Numbered from the stretch's first letter, positions 1 through 8,878 are shown. The stretch is DNA of 59,069 nt from Methanobacterium petrolearium (GCF_017873625.1 NZ_JAGGKL010000010.1:32001-91069); one strand, 5' to 3'. Notes: generated by a model from the letters alone, not told the origin. Numbers and translations: made by a program.

Positions 1-422
1 GAACATCTAATTCAAAACCAACTTATGTTTTCTGGGGATTTCTGGGAGGTTTTTCTTCAGGACTTCTGGGGATTGGAGGGGGAGTGGTCATGGTTCCCAT
101 ACTTAACATTCTCCTTAAATTCCCAACTCACAAAGCCATTGGAACCTCCACAGCCTTCATTGTCTTTGCATCCATTGGTGGAATAATAACCTACATCTTC
201 ACAGGCATGAACGCCACTGGACTGCCTCCCTACTCAGTGGGATACGTTAATTTAGTTCAATTTGTGGTTTTGGCGGGTTTCAGTATACCTATGGCCAGGG
301 TGGGTGTTAAAACCGCTCATAAACTTTCTGCTAAAAAGTTAAAGTACTTATTTGCCATCCTCCTGACATACATAGCCTTGAAAATGATAGGAGTATTTGA
401 ATGGCTCAATTTACCGTTTTAA
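1..422 (+). CDS. TauE/SafE family permease (C-terminal part, 5' end outside window)
   Basis: The reading frame is open from base 3, so the gene begins upstream of the window and only its last ~140 codons are visible. TauE/SafE proteins are polytopic inner-membrane permeases linked to export of sulfite, sulfoacetate or other organosulfur anions. The visible part opens with the family's glycine-rich re-entrant motif (GLLGIGGGVVMVPIL, around bases 62-105), followed by an N-P-T-H-K-A-I-G-T-S type stretch and three or four hydrophobic segments, and it ends in a short hydrophobic tail. This is the usual second half of the internally duplicated fold. Substrate cannot be told from the sequence. No neighbour hints at the function; the next gene converges from the opposite strand after a 134-base AT-rich gap. 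Confidence 0.85.
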   Translation, partial: TSNSKPTYVFWGFLGGFSSGLLGIGGGVVMVPILNILLKFPTHKAIGTSTAFIVFASIGGIITYIFTGMNATGLPPYSVGYVNLVQFVVLAGFSIPMARVGVKTAHKLSAKKLKYLFAILLTYIALKMIGVFEWLNLPF

Positions 423-556
423 TCCATAAACTATTTTTTACCTTTTAGATCTATTTTTACATTTTTAGTCCAATTTTTATTTTAAACAACATTCTATTCT
501 TTTATTTAAAACAATATTTTGTCCTTTCAAACAATATCATTTCATGTTTTCGATTA

Positions 557-3280
557 TTAATCTTCTTCCACACCCCTCAAGAAGTTTCCTGTTGTTATCC
601 CACCATTTGATATCTTTTTAACCCTTTTTTTAAGGTTGTGCAATTTGTTATCCTGATGAGGATCACCATGAATGCTTAATTCTAAAGCAGTCTGGTAGAG
701 TGAAAACATTTTCCAAGCATAATCAGCTGGTTTTCCCCTGGAATCAATCACCAAGCTATCAAAACCTATCTTTAAAAGGAGGGGAAGGTAATCAATAAGG
801 CACAGTTCCACAGAATTCAGAACATGAGTGCGACATTCATCATCAATTTTCACAGGGAATATCCTGTTTTTAGGGTCTTTTATTCCTAAAAATTGATGTT
901 GTCGATCTTCAAGGGATTCTCTGGGGAGAATTTTGTCCTTTAAGATACAGGAAAGACAATCTTCACTTACCATGGCTTCCATGTTTCCCTGAACTAAGAA
1001 TTCAAATTCATGTGAGGGCAAATCACTTGAGTTTAAAATCACCTTTTTTAACTCTTCCTTGGATAGTTCCGGGGATAAGGTAAAACTTTCTAGAAATGGG
1101 GACAGTTCATCCACAGTCAGGTGATTCCAGATGTTTAAAGCTCCTGATCCATATAACTTCACAGAATCAAAACCATCCTTTAAAGCCCAAAGAGCCCCCA
1201 AACCTCCAACCATCACGCCAGAAATTGTTTTCTCAGGCAAATTTCTAAGAAGACTGGCTGCTCCTTTAACATAATTATTATCAGTAATATCTGGCCATTT
1301 CCAGATTAAATCAGATTTGTAAGTTCGGGCTAATGATGATGCTTCTTTTAAAAGCAAAGCCATATTCTCAAAATAGATTTCATAATTTACATCCGGTTTC
1401 AAGCAATTAAAACCCTTATTTAAATTGTTATCACATTTTGAATTCGTTATTTTTGGTTGGAAATATATTTTCCCACATCCTGCTTCAAGAACAGCTTCCA
1501 ATGCAGGAATAGAATCCACGTAAACAGTTAATATACTAGGGGGGTGAGGTTGTTTTTGGAGTGGTTTTTTATTTTCTTCCTCTAATTCCCTCATTTTCCA
1601 TTTTTCTGTTGTTTTTTTACTTTTTCTTACAAAATCCTTTTTAAAAGTCGACAAACGTTTTTTTGCACATTTTATTTCATCTGAAGGCAGTTGATATATA
1701 GTTAATATTTTTTCCTGGACTTTTTCCAGCATCTGTCTGCGTAAATGATTTAAATTACCTATGGGGGTGAATAGATTTCCAGGATAATCCATCTGAATGT
1801 TTCTGATAATGAAGGGTGTACCCCCTGTTTTCCTGAGCTGATTGATAATTGTCTCATGAGAAAGTGGTTGTTTTTTTGCTTTTTCCATAGAAAAATCGGC
1901 TTTATACTTAACTTCCATGTTTTTTAGTGAAGGTTCCACCACATATACATTGATTAGGGGAATCAGTTCAGAGTTCAATGTTATCTCCAGGTCCAGTGGA
2001 ATTTTTTGGGGTAATTGTGGATTATTCATTATTTCCTGGGCCCTATCAATCAGAGATTTTCTCCGGGTTATGAACACTTCACTTCCCACTTTAACTGGTT
2101 TGTGCAGTTTTAAAAATAGTTTACCCTTCCTGATTTCAGGGGAATGGTTAAGTACAGTTCCCCAGAGATCAACTTCATCACTTTTTTTACCTGGCTGTTT
2201 AAACAGGATTCCGTCACCCTTTTCAGGTTTGAACATGCTTTTGATGGTAATAACTGTTTTTTTGTCGTGCTTATGGTAATTTACAACTTTCCCCAGGAAT
2301 AAACCCCGGTTACCCGGCCTGCTTCTTCCCATCATTTCCTGGTTAAGAGCACCCAGGAGCCAACCTTTAGTTAAACCCCGGTTGAAACACATTTCAAGTG
2401 TTGAAAGCTCTTTTTTCTGCGGTTTCCATTTTTTCAGGGCAATCCTGTCAAGTGCTTCCCTGTAGATTTTAACCACGCTGGCCACGTATTCCGGAGGCCT
2501 CATCCTACCTTCTATTTTAATTGAATCCACAGGTGCCTCTGTTATCCTATCCAGATGGGAATATATTGCAAGGTCCCTGGTTGAAAGGAGGTAATGATCT
2601 TTTAAGGGTATTTCCTGGTGATCTTTATATTTCCCGTACTTATCGGTTTTTGCCAGGATGAGCTGATAGTTTTTACGACAGGGCTGGGCGCACGTACCCC
2701 GGTTACCACTCCTCCCTCCTATGAATGAAGAGAGGAGACATTGTCCTGAATAGGAATAACAGATAGCTCCATGGGCGAACACTTCCAGTTCTATCTTTCT
2801 GGAAAGCTGGCAGGCGGTAGCTTCAATATCTTCCAGATTCATCTCCCTGGCAAGTATAACCCTTTTGAATCCATTATTTGCAGCCCAAATAACTCCCTGG
2901 GGGTTGTGGATTGTCATTTGGGTAGAACAGTGCAGGTCCAGGTCAGGTACAAGTTTTCTGGCAAGTTGTGCCACACCCAGATCCTGCACAATCACAGCAT
3001 CCACTCCCCAAGAGTAGAGTTGCACAAGATAATCAGCCATCCTGGAAACTTCAGTTTCCTTTATCAAAGTGTTCACAGTTACGTAAACCTTAACACCACG
3101 AAGATGCGCGTATTCCAATGCCTTTTCCAGTTCAACTGAGCTGAAATTCTGGGCAAATTGTCTGGCACCGAATCTTTTACCGGAAAGGTAAACTGCATCT
3201 GCTCCTGCATTTACAGCAGCTTTTAAAGCTTTCATGGAACCAGCAGGGGCTAAAAGTTCGGGTATGTTGATTTTTGACAT
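557..3280 (-). CDS. Long peptidase U32-family protein (RlhA/TrhP-like, Fe-S)
   Basis: A 907-residue U32-family protein. Despite the 'peptidase' name, characterised members (RlhA, TrhP/YegQ, UbiU/UbiV) act in RNA or ubiquinone hydroxylation and use a four-cysteine Fe-S site. Here residues 1-300 hold the conserved TIM-barrel half, starting with PELLAPAGSMKALKAAVNAG. The family signature is FAHGAICYSYSGQC, and the four cysteines expected to bind a cluster are C174, C181, C197 and C201. The middle (about 300-600) carries the beta-barrel-like region of long U32 proteins; the last ~300 residues are a more divergent, lysine-rich second half. It is longer than the 320-450 residues of short family members, similar to the long DUF3656-type class. 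It is transcribed alone, divergently from the small membrane gene at 3585, across a gap holding a tandem repeat. An RNA-modifying role is inference. Confidence 0.85.
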   Translation of the reverse strand: MSKINIPELLAPAGSMKALKAAVNAGADAVYLSGKRFGARQFAQNFSSVELEKALEYAHLRGVKVYVTVNTLIKETEVSRMADYLVQLYSWGVDAVIVQDLGVAQLARKLVPDLDLHCSTQMTIHNPQGVIWAANNGFKRVILAREMNLEDIEATACQLSRKIELEVFAHGAICYSYSGQCLLSSFIGGRSGNRGTCAQPCRKNYQLILAKTDKYGKYKDHQEIPLKDHYLLSTRDLAIYSHLDRITEAPVDSIKIEGRMRPPEYVASVVKIYREALDRIALKKWKPQKKELSTLEMCFNRGLTKGWLLGALNQEMMGRSRPGNRGLFLGKVVNYHKHDKKTVITIKSMFKPEKGDGILFKQPGKKSDEVDLWGTVLNHSPEIRKGKLFLKLHKPVKVGSEVFITRRKSLIDRAQEIMNNPQLPQKIPLDLEITLNSELIPLINVYVVEPSLKNMEVKYKADFSMEKAKKQPLSHETIINQLRKTGGTPFIIRNIQMDYPGNLFTPIGNLNHLRRQMLEKVQEKILTIYQLPSDEIKCAKKRLSTFKKDFVRKSKKTTEKWKMRELEEENKKPLQKQPHPPSILTVYVDSIPALEAVLEAGCGKIYFQPKITNSKCDNNLNKGFNCLKPDVNYEIYFENMALLLKEASSLARTYKSDLIWKWPDITDNNYVKGAASLLRNLPEKTISGVMVGGLGALWALKDGFDSVKLYGSGALNIWNHLTVDELSPFLESFTLSPELSKEELKKVILNSSDLPSHEFEFLVQGNMEAMVSEDCLSCILKDKILPRESLEDRQHQFLGIKDPKNRIFPVKIDDECRTHVLNSVELCLIDYLPLLLKIGFDSLVIDSRGKPADYAWKMFSLYQTALELSIHGDPHQDNKLHNLKKRVKKISNGGITTGNFLRGVEED

Positions 3281-3357
3281 TTATCCTCGAATGATTAGTG
3301 TTGATTTAGTAATAAGTTTATCTAAGGACGGGAACAATTGACTACTCAAATCCAATA

Positions 3358-3525
3358 CACGTTCAATAGTTACTCAACTTCAATACAATTTCAATAGCTA
3401 CTCAACTTCAATACAATTTCAATAGCTACTCAACTTCAATACAATTTCAATAGCTACTCAACTTCAATACAATTTCAATAGTTACTCAACTTCAATACAA
3501 GTTCAATAACTACTCAAGTTCAATA
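3358..3525. repeat. 28-bp tandem repeat, six copies, in a divergent intergenic region
   Basis: Six head-to-tail 28-bp units start at 3358, 3386, 3414, 3442, 3470 and 3498. A shortened, degenerate copy precedes them at about 3335. Units 2-4 are identical and the outer units differ by a few bases, as expected of an array growing from its middle. Each unit contains the heptamer TTCAATA twice and a CTACTCAA core. There are no unique spacers, so this is not a CRISPR array. It fills most of the 304-base gap (3281-3584) between two divergent genes; the only other feature there is a TATA box near 3543. Confidence 0.95.
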
Positions 3526-3542
3526 TTTATTATATGGGCAAA

Positions 3543-3550
3543 TTATATAA
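3543..3550 (+). promoter_or_regulatory. Probable archaeal TATA box (box A) for the gene at 3585
   Basis: TTATATAA lies 42 bases upstream of the ATG at 3585, in an AT-rich stretch right after the tandem repeat. With the usual ~25-base spacing, transcription would start near 3570, leaving a short leader containing AAGTGA (3575-3580), which serves as a weak SD. Assigned by position and composition only. Confidence 0.5.
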
Positions 3551-3584
3551 TAAAATTCTACAATAAATATGCTCAAGTGAAAAT

Positions 3585-3872
3585 ATGGAAACAGAACAGC
3601 TCTTAAAAACTTTGAAAATAGTTTTAATACTGGCACTTATCATTGGAATCATTGGGGCGGTGTTCTACCTGGTTTATGGTTTCACCATCCTTTGGCAAGC
3701 AATGGCTGCCGGCATTATTACTGGTTTTTTACTGATCCTGGTTTTCATCTTCCTGGTTTTAGCACTCTATTTGTATCTGAAATTGGCACTGATTAAACGT
3801 GAACTTAGAAAATGCAGGGAAGAACTAGGGGATATGGCCAGGAAATCTAAAACGCATGATGATGAAAGCTGA
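3585..3872 (+). CDS. Small membrane protein of unknown function (two TM segments)
   Basis: A 95-residue protein I do not recognise. It has two strong hydrophobic segments, roughly residues 11-33 and 36-68 (the second long and leucine/isoleucine-rich). A short basic and acidic tail follows (KRELRKCREELGDMARKSK), predicted to lie in the cytoplasm and perhaps form a short amphipathic helix. There is no signal peptide cleavage site and no catalytic motif. It stands alone: 89 bases separate it from the prenyltransferase gene downstream on the same strand, so co-transcription is possible. The start is supported by AAGTGA five bases upstream and a TATA box further up. Confidence 0.7.
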   Translation: METEQLLKTLKIVLILALIIGIIGAVFYLVYGFTILWQAMAAGIITGFLLILVFIFLVLALYLYLKLALIKRELRKCREELGDMARKSKTHDDES

Positions 3873-3961
3873 TTCTATGAAAGAGTAATTAAATTAGCTG
3901 TATTGTTTTTAGTATAGTGGATATTTGGTTATTTGATTTGAAAAGATAATTAAGTGTTATT

Positions 3962-4798
3962 ATGAATCCTTATCTTGAAATTTTAAGACCAGGGAATGCG
4001 GTAATGGCGGTTATTGCCATTTTTTTAATGGCAGTAATCAGCGGCCAGTTCACCTTAGAAGCTTTAATGGCAGCGGTAGTGGTTTTCCTGGTTACTGGTG
4101 CCGGAAACAGTATCAATGATTATTTTGATCACAAAATAGATGCTATTAACAAACCAGAACGCCCAATTCCTTCTGGGAGAATTGCCTTAAAAACAGCACT
4201 AATTTATTCCATCTTATTGTTCATCACTGGAATAATTATAGGCTTCTTGATCAACTGGCTTCTGGGATTAATCGCTCTTTTAAGTTCCCTTTTAATGATT
4301 TATTATGCTAAAGATCTGAAAACAAAATGTTTCATTGGAAACATAAGCATTTCATTTTTAACAGGGTTTTGTTTTGTTTTTGGAGGTATAGCTGTGGGTC
4401 AGATCCAAATTTCAATTTATCTGGGGATCTATGCCTTTTTAATGACCATGGCCCGGGAGATTGTCAAGGACATGGAAGACCTTGATGGTGATAAAAAAGA
4501 AGGTGCCACCACTCTACCCATAGTCTACGGGAAAAGAACATCTGCAATAATTGCAGCGGGTTTCATGTTAATTGCAAGTTTAACCAGTCCTGTACTCTAT
4601 TTTATGGACATATTCAACATATTCTACCTTATAATTCTCATAATCGCCATTGTTATTTTTGTTGCAGGGGCAGTGTCCATATTGCATGACCAATCCCTAA
4701 AAAACACTAGAAAAATATCTAAAAGAATAAAAATTGGGATGGCAATTGTATTCCTGGCATTCGCCCTTGGTTCACCATTTTTAAGTTCATTATTCTGA
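3962..4798 (+). CDS. Geranylgeranylglycerol-phosphate geranylgeranyltransferase (UbiA family; DGGGP synthase)
   Basis: This enzyme adds the second geranylgeranyl chain to 3-O-geranylgeranylglyceryl phosphate, the second ether-bond step of archaeal membrane lipid synthesis, in the membrane. The 278-residue length is typical. The first Asp motif is N52-D53...D56...D60 (INDYFDHKID), followed by the family NKPERPIPSG. The second Asp motif is D170-x2-D173-x3-D177 with the GATTLP tail. About eight or nine membrane helices lie between and around these motifs. Other UbiA enzymes make quinones or hemes, but methanogens of this group lack those pathways and the NKPERPIPSG motif is characteristic of the lipid enzyme. 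The converging gene on the other strand ends 27 bases away. Confidence 0.9.
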   Translation: MNPYLEILRPGNAVMAVIAIFLMAVISGQFTLEALMAAVVVFLVTGAGNSINDYFDHKIDAINKPERPIPSGRIALKTALIYSILLFITGIIIGFLINWLLGLIALLSSLLMIYYAKDLKTKCFIGNISISFLTGFCFVFGGIAVGQIQISIYLGIYAFLMTMAREIVKDMEDLDGDKKEGATTLPIVYGKRTSAIIAAGFMLIASLTSPVLYFMDIFNIFYLIILIIAIVIFVAGAVSILHDQSLKNTRKISKRIKIGMAIVFLAFALGSPFLSSLF

Positions 4799-4825
4799 GT
4801 TTATATTATTTTTAATCTTAGTTAT

Positions 4826-5371
4826 TCATTCCCCATATTCAGCTATTAATTGAGGATTGGTTTCATCAGAATCATGCTTGGTTTTGTTACTTTCACCAAT
4901 GATATAAAGATATATACGTTCTTTTTTATCTACTTTCACTGGTTTCCATCCTTTAAATTTCCATACATATGACACAATCCGGGTTCCTGGTTCAAGTTCT
5001 TCCTGGAGTTTTTCCTTTAAATTTTCATTAGTTTTTCCCCAGAGGAAAAGGATTATCACCGTGGCATGGTGGATGTTCTGGTGGAACAGGTTACCCCAGA
5101 TGATTTTCACATGATCCTGAAGTCCCATGTTCCTGATCTTCAGCCGGGACCAGAACACTCTTAAAGGATCGGCTTCAACCCCCACTCCCCATGCATGGTA
5201 TTTTTGGGCAGCTTCGATAACTATGCGACCGTCACCAGAGCCCAGATCATATACCACGTCCTCATCACCAACTTCTGCTATGTTAAGCATCCTTCTAACC
5301 ACTTTCATGGATGAGGGGGAGTAGGCAGCACCAATTGCCAGGGGCCATAGCATAGAAAATGCAATGATCAC
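4826..5371 (-). CDS. SAM-dependent class I methyltransferase with N-terminal membrane anchor; 5' end uncertain
   Basis: A Rossmann-type methyltransferase of unknown substrate. Motif I is VVYDLGSGDGRIVIEAA and motif II the acidic GVEADP. A conserved GAAYSPSSMKVVRRML stretch before motif I is typical of a family of small membrane-anchored methyltransferases. With the GTG at 5371 as start (181 aa) only the end of the hydrophobic anchor is included. The same frame stays open upstream as a continuous hydrophobic segment (NLVITLFTLIPISLIIIV) back to a TGA at 5423-5425, and an in-frame ATG sits just three codons before that stop at 5432-5434. So either translation starts at GTG (or a non-standard codon), or the anchor has lost its original start through a nonsense change. 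Catalytic part intact. Confidence 0.75.
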   Translation of the reverse strand: MIIAFSMLWPLAIGAAYSPSSMKVVRRMLNIAEVGDEDVVYDLGSGDGRIVIEAAQKYHAWGVGVEADPLRVFWSRLKIRNMGLQDHVKIIWGNLFHQNIHHATVIILFLWGKTNENLKEKLQEELEPGTRIVSYVWKFKGWKPVKVDKKERIYLYIIGESNKTKHDSDETNPQLIAEYGE

Positions 5372-5668
5372 AATTATAATGAGACTTATTGGAATTAAGG
5401 TGAATAGAGTTATAACCAGGTTTCAAACCCCCATATATTATTCAATTAATTTTTTTTTCAATGTAATTGTTATTCATACCAAATCTTTATTCAAATACAT
5501 GGGCATCAGTCAATCAGGTGTCTGTTAAAATCAACTAGACAAATCAGTATTAGGCAGTTTATTAATATAAAATACTGGCATTTAAATTGAACATTAAAGA
5601 TAATGGAAAGGTTAAAGATAATGGGTAAAGATCAGATAATACTCCCCCCCCCAAAGAGGTAGGTTGTT

Positions 5669-6403
5669 ATGGTTAAAGATAATCTTTTGAAAAATAAAAT
5701 GAAGATAAAAATCGTTGAAAACGGTCCGTATATTGTTTCAGGTGGTGTTCGGTTATATGAGCAAATCATAATCACAGACGAGGCCGGTCACACCAAGGAT
5801 CTGGTTGATGAACAGGAAATAAGCACCATGGAAACCTACAATCTCTGTCGTTGTGGTCAATCAAAGGATAAACCATTCTGTGATGGAACACATAATGATA
5901 TTGATTTTGATGGCACGGAAACTGCTAGCAGAAAACCTTACATAGAAAAAGCCGAGATATTTGAAGGCCCCCAGCTAAGATTAACTGACGTCCCGGAATT
6001 CTGTGATCACTCCCGATTTTGCCTCCGATCTGGGGGAATCAGGAAACTAATACAGGAATCAAACAACCCAGAAGCTAAACAGACTGCCATAGAAGAGGCA
6101 ATGATCTGTCCCTCTGGAAGATTGGTACTCTGGGATAAAAAAACCGGAAAAACATTTGAAAACCAGTTCGAACCTTCCATAGTCCTGGTGCATGATGATC
6201 AAAAAAGATGTCAGGGTCCGATATGGGTGAGGGGTGGAATACCCGTAGAATCGTCTGATGGCACCCAATATGAAACCCGTAACCGTGTAACCCTCTGCCG
6301 TTGTGGAAAATCAGAAAATAAACCCTACTGTGATGGCAGTCACTGGATGACAGCCGAAGAAAAACTGAAGTTCAGGAAAAAGTGGGGTTTGGATGAAGAA
6401 TAA
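5669..6403 (+). CDS. Double-CDGSH iron-sulfur protein with central Fer4_19-like domain
   Basis: A 244-residue protein with two mitoNEET-like CDGSH motifs, each a three-Cys/one-His [2Fe-2S] ligand set: C60, C62, C71, H75 (CRCGQSKDKPFCDGTH) and C210, C212, C221, H225 (CRCGKSENKPYCDGSH). Between them, residues ~100-180 hold a cysteine-containing segment (C112, C118, C147, with ICPSGRL) resembling the divergent 4Fe-4S Fer4_19/DUF1271 domain. Such proteins are thought to be redox or Fe-S carriers; no specific partner is known. The first ATG at 5669 follows GAGGTAGG with good spacing; the ATG at 5699 (MKIKIVENG) is an alternative. A run of nine C (5644-5652) lies just before the SD. Monocistronic by position. 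Confidence 0.85.
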   Translation: MVKDNLLKNKMKIKIVENGPYIVSGGVRLYEQIIITDEAGHTKDLVDEQEISTMETYNLCRCGQSKDKPFCDGTHNDIDFDGTETASRKPYIEKAEIFEGPQLRLTDVPEFCDHSRFCLRSGGIRKLIQESNNPEAKQTAIEEAMICPSGRLVLWDKKTGKTFENQFEPSIVLVHDDQKRCQGPIWVRGGIPVESSDGTQYETRNRVTLCRCGKSENKPYCDGSHWMTAEEKLKFRKKWGLDEE

Positions 6404-6694
6404 TTGTAAGATGCCAATCAATTTAAATCAGTTTACAGTTTTTCCTGTTTGATAGGCCATCAAATACCAGAAGATAAACAATTTTCATCATCATCCCTCT
6501 TATTTATTAATTCAATATGTGTAATTGTTAATTTCATAAAAACACTCTTACTTCCAGATAATTTCACAAAACCCTAATTATCAGATATCAATGCCCAGAT
6601 TAATATTTTACTGATAAGTTCATAAACAATTAATTGACTATCTGAATTATAGACTATCTGAATAATACTAATGTAACATGAGGATAGATGGAAC

Positions 6695-7609
6695 ATGAAT
6701 CGTTTATGGGGATATTTAAGTGCATTACTGGTGGCACTGCTCTTTGGGATCTGGTTTACTCTGGATAAAACCTTACTTGGTTATCTACATCCTTTGGCTC
6801 TTGCAGCCATGGTTTACACCCTGGCAGGTGCCTTCCTGTTTTTGATACGTGTATCTCCTTTACACGACAAAATTCTGGAAATCCTCCACAGGGAGACTAA
6901 GGTGGAAATCAACATCTCCCGAAGAGATTACTTAACCCTATTTTTAACAGCCATATTTGGGGCTGTGCTGGCCCCTGCATTATATCTGAATGGTTTGAAT
7001 CAGATAACTGCAGTTAACGCTGCTCTTTTAGCCAATTTTGAAGTGTTGTTCATTATTATTTTAGGAATATTCTTCCTTAAAGAAAAGGTTAAACCAAAAG
7101 ATATACTTGGTTTTGGTTTTTTAATGATAGGTGCGATTTTTTTAAGCACTAACAATCTTCAAAATCTTTCATTTGACCAGAATTTAGTGGGCAGTCTTCT
7201 GGTGATCGCTTCTGGTTTTTTCTGGAGCCTTGACACCATTTTAACCAAATTTTTGAGTAACAAAAGGGACGTATTCTTTCTCACTGGCCTTAAATGTTCA
7301 ATAGGTGGATTAATTTTATTTACTATTTCGTTTTACCTGGGATTGAGTTTCACCCTCCCTGTGAATATGATCCCACTTTTATTATTCATTGGTCTGGTTT
7401 GCATGAGTTTTTCCATAGTTCTCATCTATCTGGCCATAAGAGAAATTGGATCCACCCGTACCGGATCTATTTACTCCACTAGCTCCCTCTTTGGGGCGTT
7501 TATAGCTTTTTCAGTGCTTGGAGAACCATTAAAAATAAGTCAATTGTTGTTTGGGGTGTTGATGTTTGTGGGTATACTAATATTATACAAAAATGGGGAT
7601 GAGACTTAA
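6695..7609 (+). CDS. EamA/DMT-family membrane transporter
   Basis: A 304-residue drug/metabolite-transporter superfamily protein with about ten hydrophobic segments arranged as two EamA repeats: residues ~7-135 (with LALAAMVYTLAGAFLF and ALLANFEVLFIIILGIFFLKE) and ~165-300 (with SGFFWSLDTILTKF and FLGAF-like ends). A basic insert (about residues 55-80) separates helices 2 and 3. Members export amino acids, metabolites or drugs; the substrate cannot be inferred. The DedA gene follows within 6-55 bases on the same strand, so the two probably share a transcript. The 291-base gap upstream (6404-6694) is AT-rich with no clear structure. Confidence 0.85.
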   Translation: MNRLWGYLSALLVALLFGIWFTLDKTLLGYLHPLALAAMVYTLAGAFLFLIRVSPLHDKILEILHRETKVEINISRRDYLTLFLTAIFGAVLAPALYLNGLNQITAVNAALLANFEVLFIIILGIFFLKEKVKPKDILGFGFLMIGAIFLSTNNLQNLSFDQNLVGSLLVIASGFFWSLDTILTKFLSNKRDVFFLTGLKCSIGGLILFTISFYLGLSFTLPVNMIPLLLFIGLVCMSFSIVLIYLAIREIGSTRTGSIYSTSSLFGAFIAFSVLGEPLKISQLLFGVLMFVGILILYKNGDET

Positions 7610-7663
7610 ATAGAATTGATGAATATTCATAGGAAAATACCTAAATTTAATCTAGAGGACAAC

Positions 7664-8311
7664 ATGTTATCTACAATTATAAACAGTGCAGAATCATTTA
7701 TTATTAGTAATGTGTCTTTAGCAGTCTTTTTAGGCTGTATACTGGAGCAGATCATAGTCCCCATCCCAGCCAGTTTGATAGTTTTAACTTCCACCTTCCT
7801 GGTCATGCAGGGAGCTAGTTTTTCTCTTATGAATTTAGGAACCTTAATCGTAAAAATAGTCATTCCAGCATCACTGGGAATAACTGTAGGATCTTTAGTA
7901 TACTATGTCCTTGCTTATAAGTTAGGAACACCTTTTATTGATAGAACAAGCAAATATTTGGGTGTTTCAGTGGAAGATGTGGAGAAGATCGGAGAACACA
8001 TCAATGAAAATCGTTACGATGATATTTTCATGTTCATTGCCAGATGCCTCCCCATCATTCCGGCCATAGTTATTAACCTGTTCTGTGGGTTAATCAAATA
8101 CGACATCAAAAAATATCTCATAACAACCTTTTTTGGGTCTGCAGTGCAGATATTGGGTTGGGGGTTACTGGCATGGTTCTCTGGAAACATTTACCTGGCT
8201 TTAGAGGCTAAAATATCCTTTTTAGGTAACGTGGTGCTGGTGATTATTGTATTGGCAGTGATTGGCCTTATTATTTACAACAGAAGACAAAGTAAAAAAG
8301 AGAATAATTGA
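7664..8311 (+). CDS. DedA/VTT-family membrane protein
   Basis: DedA (SNARE-associated/VTT) proteins are integral membrane proteins now linked to lipid-carrier (undecaprenyl- or polyprenyl-phosphate, phospholipid) flipping. The core is recognisable: an amphipathic helix with EQIIVPIPASLIVLTS near residue 30, the GSLVYYVLAYKLG segment, and FIARCLPIIPAIVINLFCGL, which matches the conserved R-x2-P-x-x... re-entrant motif. Several TM helices follow, ending in a basic tail. I chose ATG 7664 because GAGG sits five bases upstream (7655-7658). A longer frame from TTG 7616 adds 16 polar residues and has no SD. It lies directly behind the EamA transporter and is probably co-transcribed. Confidence 0.8.
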   Translation: MLSTIINSAESFIISNVSLAVFLGCILEQIIVPIPASLIVLTSTFLVMQGASFSLMNLGTLIVKIVIPASLGITVGSLVYYVLAYKLGTPFIDRTSKYLGVSVEDVEKIGEHINENRYDDIFMFIARCLPIIPAIVINLFCGLIKYDIKKYLITTFFGSAVQILGWGLLAWFSGNIYLALEAKISFLGNVVLVIIVLAVIGLIIYNRRQSKKENN

Positions 8312-8455
8312 TGGGAGATTAAAAGAATAATCTGAAATATCTGGACTAGAAAGTGGGTTTGAATTATTGGAAATAATAGGGGGTTAATTAGATCATTTCA
8401 GTGGGATGGAAAATTTAATTTTTTCTAAGATTATCAATTTTAGGGTAACTTTCAA

Positions 8456-8878
8456 TCATTTAGGGTTATCCAACCATTCCATAACTTCTTCTACGATTTC
8501 TTCAGATATATCCTCGATCCAGTCCTGTTCACTCCAGGTGCACACATCTTCCTCTTCAATATCTCCCACAATATCTTCCACACGGTCCTGATCTGTATAG
8601 TCACCAACAGTTGACTCGCAAAAACTGAACTCTTTATCATGATTATCAAAAGTCACATCCCAATTTTTTGAGTCCCGGAGTTCCCAGAACCAGTAATAAT
8701 TTTTAACAGCTTCTCCCCGGGAATTCTGTTCACTGAATGATTCTTCTTCCTCATAACCGACAATTAGGATAGTGTTATCTTCGAGGTAGATGTGTTTCTC
8801 CCAACTGTCCCCTTTTCCGGGTGTTTTTTCCAGTTCAGTTTCTTCAATCTGATCTATTAGCTCACTTTTATCAATCAT
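8456..8878 (-). CDS. Acidic hypothetical protein, 140 aa
   Basis: I do not recognise this gene. The product is strongly acidic (many Glu/Asp, e.g. VEDIVGDIEEEDVC and EEIVEEVMEWL) with several tryptophans and no membrane segment or signal, so probably a soluble cytoplasmic protein. The C-terminal ~45 residues look helical and are the most acidic part. The start ATG at 8878 follows a G-rich SD-like stretch (CAGGGGG) about nine bases upstream. It stands alone, convergent with the DedA gene. The strong acidity could mean DNA mimicry or ion binding, but nothing in the sequence proves it. Confidence 0.6.
   Translation of the reverse strand: MIDKSELIDQIEETELEKTPGKGDSWEKHIYLEDNTILIVGYEEEESFSEQNSRGEAVKNYYWFWELRDSKNWDVTFDNHDKEFSFCESTVGDYTDQDRVEDIVGDIEEEDVCTWSEQDWIEDISEEIVEEVMEWLDNPK

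Noticed and set aside
3358..3525. Regular 28-bp repeats as a CRISPR array
   Set aside because: The units are contiguous with no variable spacers, and no cas genes are in the window.
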